Origin: a bacterium
GTDB taxonomy: Bacteria; Myxococcota_A; Polyangia; Nannocystales; Nannocystaceae
Direction: 5' to 3'
Assembly: GCA_024742475.1 (NCBI GenBank)
Contig: JANSYI010000005.1
Span: 186,001 to 250,000, forward strand
Length of the DNA stretch: 64,000 nucleotides
Part shown: piece after piece, positions 43,146-49,529 of the stretch
Layout of the letters: each line of letters opens with the position of its first letter
Numbering within the stretch: the first letter of the stretch is position 1
Translations under genes and position numbers: made by a program
The notes under the pieces: generated by a model
What the model was told of the DNA's origin: nothing
The model's input: the letters and a program-made list of their open reading frames with translations, nothing else
Databases searched by the model: none

Positions 43146-43238
43146 CCCCAGAATCGGTGGGCCGATGACATTGCCCATCGACCACCCCAACCCCTCGGCC
43201 CTGCCTCGGTTCACATTCGCCCTCGGTTGATTCTGGGG
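43146..43238 (+). promoter_or_regulatory. Leader sequence complementary to the msrA Sec-codon region
   Basis: CCCCAGAATC (43146-43155, just upstream of the msrA start) is the exact complement of GATTCTGGGG (43229-43238), which begins inside the Sec UGA. Two extra G-U pairs would cover the whole UGA codon. The duplex could mask the codon or compete with the SECIS hairpin that begins at 43243. Confidence 0.4.
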
Positions 43239-43767
43239 ACCCGACTCCCGGTTCGGGGGTCTCGACGGCATCGTGCGCACGGAGGTGGGCTACTGCGGCG
43301 GCACCACGCCCTCGCCCACCTATCGCAACATCGGCGACCACGCCGAAGCCGTCCAGCTGCACTTCGACCCCACGCGCGTAACGTTCGAGGAGCTCCTCGC
43401 GTTGTACTGGCAAGGGCACGACCCGACCTACGCCAAGGGCTCGCAGTATCGGGCGGCGCTGTTCTGCAACGACGACACCCAGCTCGCGGCAGCGCGCCGA
43501 TCCGCGACCGAGCTCGAGGCAAAGATCGGGCAGCGGGTCGTCACCGAGATCCTGCTCGGCAAGCCCTTCCACTCGGCCGAGGCGTACCACCAAAAGTGGC
43601 GCCTCCGTCAGCGCTCTGCCCTCTTCGACGCGCTGCTCGAACACTACCCCGACGAGGCGACCATGCTGGCCTCAACGGCAGCGGCCAAGGCCAACGCCTA
43701 CGTCGGCGGCCACGGCGACCTCGCCTGGCTCGAGCGCGAGCTCCCACTCCTCACCAAGACCGCCTGA
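43165..43767 (+). CDS. msrA: Peptide methionine-(S)-S-oxide reductase, selenoprotein (Sec at catalytic position)
   Basis: 200 residues including Sec22. From ATG 43165 the frame reads MTLPIDHPNPSALPRFTFALG, then TGA at 43228-43230, then FWGPDSRFGGLDGIVRTEVGY. In MsrA the catalytic motif is GCFWG, so the TGA replaces the catalytic cysteine with selenocysteine. The frame then continues with CGGTTPSPTYRNIGDH and HDPTYAKGSQYRAALF to a stop at 43767, the normal MsrA length and motif order. A SECIS-like hairpin lies at 43243-43261. Ending translation at TGA would give only 21 residues, so readthrough is required. It reduces S-methionine sulfoxide in proteins, and msrB follows 15 nt downstream. SelA/B/C/D are not in this window. 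Confidence 0.9.
43228..43261 (+). promoter_or_regulatory. UGA codon plus bacterial SECIS-like hairpin in msrA
   Basis: UGA at 43228-43230. Stem GACTCCCG (43243-43250) with CGGGGGTC (43254-43261), including one G-U pair, closing the loop GTT (43251-43253). Twenty nucleotides separate the UGA from the loop and the loop begins with G, both within bacterial SECIS rules. Confidence 0.75.
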
Positions 43768-43782
43768 AGAAAGGCCCACGTC

Positions 43783-44229
43783 ATGACCAAGACCTACGAG
43801 AAATCCGCCGAAGCCATCGCCCAACTCACCGACGAGCAGCGCCGCGTGACGCAGGCGTGTGGCACCGAGCCTCCGTTCCGCAACGAGTTCTGGAATCACA
43901 AGGAGCCGGGCATCTACGTCGACGTCGTCAGCGGGGAGCCGCTTTTCTCGTCCAAGGACAAGTTCGACTCGGGCTCGGGGTGGCCCAGCTTCACCAAGCC
44001 CATCGACGGCATGGACGGAGTCACCGAGATCCGCGACACGACGCACGGCATGGTCCGCACCGAAGTGCGCTCCAAACACGCCGACAGCCACCTCGGGCAC
44101 GTCTTCCCCGACGGCCCTCGCGACTCGACCGGCCTGCGCTACTGCATCAACTCGGCGTCGCTGAGGTTCATCCCCGTCGACCAGCTCGAAGCGGAGGGCT
44201 ACGGGCAGTACAAGGCGCTGTTCGACTGA
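43783..44229 (+). CDS. msrB: Peptide methionine-(R)-S-oxide reductase
   Basis: 148 residues. It reduces R-methionine sulfoxide, complementing MsrA encoded 15 nt upstream. Signature strings: [38 protein letters not shown] with SF following, [20 protein letters not shown], and [11 protein letters not shown] with the catalytic cysteine. The structural zinc CxxC pairs of many MsrBs are absent. The usual resolving cysteine in SGCGWPSF is Ser here; the only other cysteine is in [10 protein letters not shown] near residue 27 and could act instead. Starts [11 protein letters not shown] with a purine-rich ribosome region. Co-transcription with msrA is likely. Confidence 0.9.
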   Translation: MTKTYEKSAEAIAQLTDEQRRVTQACGTEPPFRNEFWNHKEPGIYVDVVSGEPLFSSKDKFDSGSGWPSFTKPIDGMDGVTEIRDTTHGMVRTEVRSKHADSHLGHVFPDGPRDSTGLRYCINSASLRFIPVDQLEAEGYGQYKALFD

Positions 44230-44238
44230 CGCGCGCGC

Positions 44239-45114
44239 TTACTGGCACGCGCACGCGGGCGCATCGACCAGCTCGCGAGCGACCTCCGTGCCGCTGTACG
44301 TCCACGCCTGGGTCGAGGTCGCGTCCATGTTGATGATGACCTCGTCCATCGTGAACGCGCTGAAGTCGTCGTTGAACACGAAGGCGTTGACGGGCTGATC
44401 TGTGGTGCCGCCCATGTCGACGGGCTCACCGTCGGGCAGCCCGCCCGCCGAGCACAGCGCCCCCTCGCAGAGCACCGTGCCTTCGCTGGTGTAGTCGACG
44501 ATCTGCGGGGGCGCCCACGCGACCGTGCCGTCCTGCACGAGGCCCTGCGTCACGCCGCACTCCTCCGGCCCGGCGCTGCCCGAGATGTCGGTCGTCACCG
44601 TGGTCAGCCCGTCGACCACGAAGAAGATCTCCATGGCGTAGGAGACCATGCTGGCCAAGCCGCCCGGCGCTCCGTCGACGTCCTCGAAGTGCAGGACGAA
44701 CTGACCGGGCCCCACGTGGTCGTCTTGGTCGTAGGGTTCCATCACCGTGTTGAGCTGGTCTCCGGCCATGACCGGCGTGCCGCTGATCTCGAACGTGCTC
44801 CCGGTGAGGTCGTAGGTGATCGCCCAGACCTGGCACGACGCAGCGCTCCCGGAGCTGTCGTCCGCTCCACCCGAGCTGCTGCTGCTCCCCTCCTCCGCGT
44901 CGGTCGTCTCCGCCGTGTCGTCGGTCGTCGTCCCGTCCGCCGTGGTCGACGTCGAGCCACCGCCAGGCCCGGTCGTGGGCGCCTCGGACGTACCCGACAT
45001 CGACGTCTGTGGGTCGGTGTCTGCGTCCGTCTCGCCGGCGGTGTCGGGGTCGCTCGAACCGCACGCGAGCGCGAGCGCGAGAGACAGGAGGAGCGAGGGA
45101 CGCAGGTCGACCAT
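44239..45114 (-). CDS. Secreted lipoprotein with beta-rich domain
   Basis: 291 residues. MVDLRPSLLLSLALALAC (Cys18), a Thr/Ser/Asp/Gly linker to about 95, then about 190 residues beginning CQVWAITYDLTGSTFEISGT, beta-strand-rich with four or five cysteines near the end (CEGALC, ACACQ). Function not recognised. Convergent with msrB (9-nt gap). Divergent partners are absent; the P450 gene ends 60 nt upstream. Confidence 0.7.
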   Translation of the reverse strand: MVDLRPSLLLSLALALACGSSDPDTAGETDADTDPQTSMSGTSEAPTTGPGGGSTSTTADGTTTDDTAETTDAEEGSSSSSGGADDSSGSAASCQVWAITYDLTGSTFEISGTPVMAGDQLNTVMEPYDQDDHVGPGQFVLHFEDVDGAPGGLASMVSYAMEIFFVVDGLTTVTTDISGSAGPEECGVTQGLVQDGTVAWAPPQIVDYTSEGTVLCEGALCSAGGLPDGEPVDMGGTTDQPVNAFVFNDDFSAFTMDEVIINMDATSTQAWTYSGTEVARELVDAPACACQ

Positions 45115-45174
45115 TCGCAGAGGATACGGCCACGCGCCGCGTCGACCAAGAAGCGGTTCCGACCGAGCCTGGTC

Positions 45175-46512
45175 TCAGCGAGCCCGCGGTCGCAAACGGA
45201 CGCGGACCCCGGTGTCGGGCGCCATCGTGATGTTGCGGCGGACGGGCTTCGGCGGCGAGTCGTCGAGCAGCTCTACGTCGAACTCGGCGACGAGCGTGGC
45301 CAAGGCGATGCGCAGCTCGAAGTCGGCGAAGGCTGCCCCGATGCAGCGCCGGTGCCCGCCCCCGTAGGGCAAGTACTCGTTGGGCTTGTACGACCGCTCG
45401 GAGAAGCGCTCGGGGCGGAACGCCTCTGGATCGGGGTAGTTGTCCGGGTCGCCGTGTACGAGAGTGATGACCGCCGCGACGGTGTGCCCCGCGGGGATCT
45501 CCAGGCCCCCCAGCGTCAACGGCTTGCGCAGGGTTCGCAGCGCCTCGGTCAAGATCGGGCGCAGTCGCAGCGTCTCCTTGATTGCGTCGTCGACCGAGCG
45601 GAGCTTCGCGATGTCCTCCGCGGACGCGTCGGAGCCGAGAGCGTCGACGTCGGCACGGATTGTCGCAGCGACCCGCGGGTGGCGATGCACCAGGTCCGTC
45701 GCCCACGCGAGCGCGAGCGCTGTGGTCTCATGACCGGCGGTGACGATCGTTCGAAGCTCGTCCTTGATGTGCGCGTCGGACATCGCCGAGCCGTCGTCGT
45801 AGCGGGCCGCAAGCATCATGCTGAGGATGTCCTCCCCCGGCTCATCCTTCGCGCGCACGCGCTCGAGATGGTCGTCCATGGTGGCCTCGAGCGTCTCGAA
45901 CGCACGCCGGAACTTCGCATAGGGGCCAAAGCCGCCAAAGTCGCGCTGCAGAAACGGAGCGAACATGAACGAGGGATGCACGGCGTCGAGAACCGAGACG
46001 ACCGTCTTGCGAAAGTACGCCAGCGTCGGCGAGTCGACGACACCAAACACCGCGCGCAGGATCACCTCGAGCGTGAGCGCTTGGGTGACGTCGCAGAACG
46101 CGACGGGTCCCCCACACGCGGCCGCGATGTGGCTACGGGCAGCATCTCGCATGATGCCCGCGTAGGCCCGCATGCGCTTGCCGTGAAACGGCGGCATCAG
46201 CAGCTTGCGCTCGGCTCGGTGCGCGTCGCCCTTCATCAGCAGGAGCGACTCCGAGCCCAGAAGTGGCGCGATCGCGTCGACGCCAAACGGGTCGTAGTGC
46301 GAGGGGTCCGCGGCGAAGATCTGCTTGATCAGGTCGGGCCGTCCGGTGAGGACGATGCGACCGTTGACGGCATTGACCAGGAACGGGTCGCCGTACTGGG
46401 CCTTCCACTTGGGAAAGTACTCGCCGGGCTTCTTCAGCAACCGATAGGTCGTGAGCAGCTTCGTCCGAGGTCCCGACAGTTCCATGGTCAGAGGATGCTC
46501 CCGAGCCTCCAT
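45175..46512 (-). CDS. Cytochrome P450
   Basis: About 445 residues. The three P450 landmarks are present: I-helix AGHETTALAL (oxygen activation), K-helix KETLRLRP (ExxR), and heme loop PYGGGHRRCIGAAF with the axial cysteine. It is a soluble monooxygenase; the substrate cannot be told. It needs redox partners that are not in the window. ATG 46512 gives the longest form; ATG 46485 (MELSGPRTK) is a reasonable alternative. It follows the ECF sigma gene by 26 nt on the same strand, so it may be in that operon. In myxobacteria such P450s often act in secondary metabolism or fatty-acid hydroxylation, but no biosynthetic cluster is here. Confidence 0.9.
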   Translation of the reverse strand: MEAREHPLTMELSGPRTKLLTTYRLLKKPGEYFPKWKAQYGDPFLVNAVNGRIVLTGRPDLIKQIFAADPSHYDPFGVDAIAPLLGSESLLLMKGDAHRAERKLLMPPFHGKRMRAYAGIMRDAARSHIAAACGGPVAFCDVTQALTLEVILRAVFGVVDSPTLAYFRKTVVSVLDAVHPSFMFAPFLQRDFGGFGPYAKFRRAFETLEATMDDHLERVRAKDEPGEDILSMMLAARYDDGSAMSDAHIKDELRTIVTAGHETTALALAWATDLVHRHPRVAATIRADVDALGSDASAEDIAKLRSVDDAIKETLRLRPILTEALRTLRKPLTLGGLEIPAGHTVAAVITLVHGDPDNYPDPEAFRPERFSERSYKPNEYLPYGGGHRRCIGAAFADFELRIALATLVAEFDVELLDDSPPKPVRRNITMAPDTGVRVRLRPRAR

Positions 46513-46538
46513 CGTACAACGCGGCCGCCTGCGCAAAT

Positions 46539-47705
46539 TCAGCAGCCCGGGGGCAACGCGTTCGCCACGGCAAAGGCCTTCGCCTCGTCGAGCCGACCCA
46601 GAGTGCACAACGCCAAGATCCGGGTGCGCTGTCGCTCGCGTGCGAGCGGGCTGTGGGGGTGGGTGCGGCGGTGCTGGTCGAGGAGCTTCAGCGCTCGCGA
46701 AGCCTCGGACGCCTTGATCGCCTTGCGTGCGCTCTGCAGCAACGCGAGCCCTGCATCGGGCTCGGGGCGAGCGCGCGGGGTCTTGGGCTTGGCCATCGCC
46801 ACCGCGCGCGGTGGGGGCTCGACCTCGACGACGGCCGCCGCCGCGACCTGCACCGACGCATCCTCCGATGCAGTCGGCGCGCGCGAGATCACCGGACGCG
46901 CCGCGGGGAGGGCCGACGCTGCGGGCACGACCCCGACCGAGGCAACCACGGGCTGGGGACGCGGCCGCTGGGCGCCGACGAGCACTGCGGCGGCGGCCAA
47001 CCCAACCGCAGCCACCGCAAGCTTCAGGGTGAGCGCGGCTCCGATCGTGCTCGAGCTGGCCGTTAGCGCGGGAACGCGCACGAGCAACGCAGCCCACGCG
47101 CGCCGCCGGAGTCCCACGGGCGGCCTTGCCGTGCTGCGCCGCGCGAGCCTTCGAACGTCGAGATCGTTGCGATCTCGCGCGACGACCCGCTTTGCGCTCG
47201 CCTCGACGAGCTGTTTGGCGGCCCGAATGCGCGAGTAGACCGTACGCGTATTGGCCCCCGTGACCGCCGCAATCTCCGGCGCCGAGAGCCCCTCGAGCTC
47301 TGCCAACACGTACGCGGTGCGTTTGTCGTGGTCGAGGCTACCGAGCAGCTGCTCGAGTAACGCGCTGGCCTCCTTCTGCTCCGCGAAGCGCTCGGGGCCA
47401 ACGGACGTGTCGAGGATCGGCATCGCGTTGGCCGACTCGGTCGCGAGCGGGATGCGACGCAGCTGCCGTCGCGCGTAGTTCCAGTAGACCCGCACCGCGA
47501 TCGCGTACAGCCAGGTGCTTCGAGACGATCGGCCCTCGAAGTCGCCAAGGCGCCGATGGACGATGACGAAGACGTCCTGCAGCAGGTCCTCCACATCGCG
47601 CTCGGGCACACCCAAACGCCGCAGTACGCTCCAAACGTAGGCGTAGTGCTGCTCGTACAGCCCTCGAAACGCGTCCGAGGTCGAGGCGATGGATGCGGCC
47701 GGCAT
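46539..47705 (-). CDS. ECF sigma factor fused to a membrane-spanning C-terminal domain
   Basis: 388 residues. Sigma region 2 (about 15-85: YEQHYAYVWSVLRRL, DVEDLLQDVFVIVHRR, YAIAVRVYWNYARRQL) and region 4 (about 125-180: LDHDKRTAYVLAELEGLSAP, NTRTVYSRIRAAKQLVE) are complete. A basic linker leads to a transmembrane helix at about 226-248 (LTLKLAVAAVGLAAAAVL) and an Ala/Pro-rich periplasmic segment ending in TPR-like helices (LLQSARKAIKASEASRALKL). In most bacteria the membrane part belongs to a separate anti-sigma protein, so here the sigma factor is probably held at the membrane and released by processing or by a conformational signal. It lies between a surface protein gene (upstream) and the P450 gene. 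Confidence 0.8.
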   Translation of the reverse strand: MPAASIASTSDAFRGLYEQHYAYVWSVLRRLGVPERDVEDLLQDVFVIVHRRLGDFEGRSSRSTWLYAIAVRVYWNYARRQLRRIPLATESANAMPILDTSVGPERFAEQKEASALLEQLLGSLDHDKRTAYVLAELEGLSAPEIAAVTGANTRTVYSRIRAAKQLVEASAKRVVARDRNDLDVRRLARRSTARPPVGLRRRAWAALLVRVPALTASSSTIGAALTLKLAVAAVGLAAAAVLVGAQRPRPQPVVASVGVVPAASALPAARPVISRAPTASEDASVQVAAAAVVEVEPPPRAVAMAKPKTPRARPEPDAGLALLQSARKAIKASEASRALKLLDQHRRTHPHSPLARERQRTRILALCTLGRLDEAKAFAVANALPPGC

Positions 47706-47744
47706 CGGGGTTCGAAGGTGAGTGTCCCGCGTTGCGCGGAGCTA

Positions 47745-48689
47745 TCAAGGAAAACGAAGAACGGGCCCGACAACGAGCCGCGCACCTACCGCGCCTGCCC
47801 GAAACACGTCGCTGACCCCGATCAAGGTGACCGCGGGCTGCCGAAGCGCCACGTCGAGCTCGGCATCGGCCATGATGCCGAATCGCGAAGAGACCCAGTA
47901 GTTCAGCCCTGCAGACGCCAACGCGGCCATCCAGAGCTGGGTGCGAGCGCTCGGGCTGACCCCCGGACCGTACCCTCGGGCCCACAGTCCACCCGCTTCG
48001 AGGCCGCCGCACAGGGGAACCTGCACCCGCTCGCCTCCAGGGAGCCAGCACCCCCGTGCGTGGCCCGCGAGCAACGTCGCCCTCGCGCCGAACGACCGCC
48101 GATCCTCCACTGGAACATCCCGCGGGAGCGATGCGGTGCCACCCAACTCGACCCTCCAACGAGGGCCCCCCACTCCCCCGGCGAGTAGGAACAAGGCGCC
48201 GGGCCTGGGGACATTGCCGAGCTCCACCCCCACTCCTGCACGGACCGTCCCGTGAAACGGACGACGGGTCGGAGGTGGCTCCGGCGCAGGATCGGGTCGT
48301 GGCGCGACGGCGGCTGGCGGCGGTTTCGGCTCGGGCGGCGGCTCGGGCCAAGGCCGCTCGGGCTCGGGCTCTTGCACGACGGGCTCCACCGCGACGGCGA
48401 CCGCGATCGGGTCGTGTTCGACCGCGATGATCAGCGCGGCTGCGGTGCCCAGACGCCGGCAATCCACAGCCTCGATGACCCGCGAGGTCGCGCCGACGTC
48501 CAGCTGCAACCGATACCCCGCCGGCACGACGTCGATCTTGCCGGCGTACTCGAGCGGTCGCTTCGAGGGCTCGAGCAACAACGCCTCCACCTCCTGTTCG
48601 ACCTCGCGTTGGCTTGGGCACCCCGCCGGAGCGCTCCACGTGGGCTGCGCGGGAGCGACCGAGAGCAAAGCGACGAGCCAAGCGGTCAT
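47745..48689 (-). CDS. Exported Pro-rich protein with C-terminal beta-barrel-like domain
   Basis: 314 residues from ATG 48689. Signal peptide MTAWLVALLSVAPAQPTWSA; a globular N-terminal region with a cysteine pair (PAGCPSQREVEQ, AVDCRRLG), a Pro/Glu/Ala linker (about 120-155) and a C-terminal region of alternating aromatic/hydrophobic strands (GTVRAGVGVELGNVPRPGAL, WMAALASAGLNYWVSSRFG) that resembles an outer-membrane beta-barrel. It begins the minus-strand group ending with the P450. The sigma factor with a membrane domain follows 40 nt later, so it may report on this surface protein. Confidence 0.6.
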   Translation of the reverse strand: MTAWLVALLSVAPAQPTWSAPAGCPSQREVEQEVEALLLEPSKRPLEYAGKIDVVPAGYRLQLDVGATSRVIEAVDCRRLGTAAALIIAVEHDPIAVAVAVEPVVQEPEPERPWPEPPPEPKPPPAAVAPRPDPAPEPPPTRRPFHGTVRAGVGVELGNVPRPGALFLLAGGVGGPRWRVELGGTASLPRDVPVEDRRSFGARATLLAGHARGCWLPGGERVQVPLCGGLEAGGLWARGYGPGVSPSARTQLWMAALASAGLNYWVSSRFGIMADAELDVALRQPAVTLIGVSDVFRAGAVGARLVVGPVLRFP

Positions 48690-48698
48690 GAGAGGTGA

Positions 48699-48733
48699 CG
48701 CAGAGCCTCTTTCGACGGCTCCTGCGTTTTTTT
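48699..48733 (+). terminator. Intrinsic terminator-like hairpin before a lipoprotein gene
   Basis: Arm CGCAGAGCC (48699-48707), nine-base loop, arm GGCTCCTGCG (48717-48726, one bulged C), then TTTTTTT (48727-48733). It is read on the plus strand, 36 nt upstream of the lipoprotein ATG at 48770. No plus-strand gene ends before it, so it may act as a transcription attenuator in the lipoprotein leader. Confidence 0.6.
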
Positions 48734-48769
48734 CGATACCTTGAAAGCCCACCGAACACCAACCCGTAG

Positions 48770-49483
48770 ATGCTCATTCGACGCTTGATCCCCTTGACTT
48801 GTATGCTCGTGCTCGGCTGCGACCCCTCCCCGGAGCCGGTCGGAGAGGCGGAGGCATCGGGCGGTGCGTCCGATTCCATGACGAGCAGCGACGCGACGAC
48901 GGACGACTCCCAATCCGGAACGACCGGTTCGGCCAGCGATTCCATCTCGAGCGGGCCACCGACCAGCACGACCGCGGTGACCAGCATGGGCACTTCGGGC
49001 AGCTCCGGGTTCGACGACCTCCCGCTCGACGTCGGAGGTGGAACTGGAACCGACACCTCCAGCATCCCCGGGGACTGCGCGCTCGAGCCGCTGGTGTGCG
49101 AGATGGTCGAAGGCGCAAAGGTTCCGCCCGATCAGGTCGTCGATTGCGGGTCGGTTGCCCTCGGTGACGCGAAGGACGACTACGGGGAGCTGCGCAACTG
49201 CATCCTCGCCGCCAGCGAGGAGCAGCAGGCGTACAAGGGCTTCGTCCAACTCCAAGGCATCGACTCCGAGGTGTGGGCCGCGTGGGGCTCGATCGTCGGG
49301 TTCGCGTACACCGAGCACCGGTGGTTCTACGACAACTATCAAGGCAACGAGATGGTCTCGGTGTCGACGTGCACCCCCGTCCCCACCAACGACCCCGACT
49401 GTGCTCCAGGGCCACAGGGGCTCTGCCTCGACTGCGCAGAGGAGGGCGAGAAGCCGCCCGCCGTCGTCTGTAGCAGCGAGTGA
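48770..49483 (+). CDS. Secreted lipoprotein
   Basis: 237 residues. MLIRRLIPLTCMLVLGC (Cys17), a long Ser/Thr/Asp/Gly linker to about 100, then about 135 residues with about nine cysteines (ALEPLVCEMVEGAKVP, CTPVPTNDPDC, GLCLDCAEEG). The folded part has aromatic-rich strands (YTEHRWFYDNYQGNE). The terminator-like hairpin upstream could set its expression. It is followed by a kinase gene 46 nt downstream, so the two could be co-regulated. Confidence 0.7.
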   Translation: MLIRRLIPLTCMLVLGCDPSPEPVGEAEASGGASDSMTSSDATTDDSQSGTTGSASDSISSGPPTSTTAVTSMGTSGSSGFDDLPLDVGGGTGTDTSSIPGDCALEPLVCEMVEGAKVPPDQVVDCGSVALGDAKDDYGELRNCILAASEEQQAYKGFVQLQGIDSEVWAAWGSIVGFAYTEHRWFYDNYQGNEMVSVSTCTPVPTNDPDCAPGPQGLCLDCAEEGEKPPAVVCSSE

Positions 49484-49529
49484 TCCGCGGCGGAGAATGA
49501 ACCCGGGAGTGCGGTAGTCTATCGGCTGC

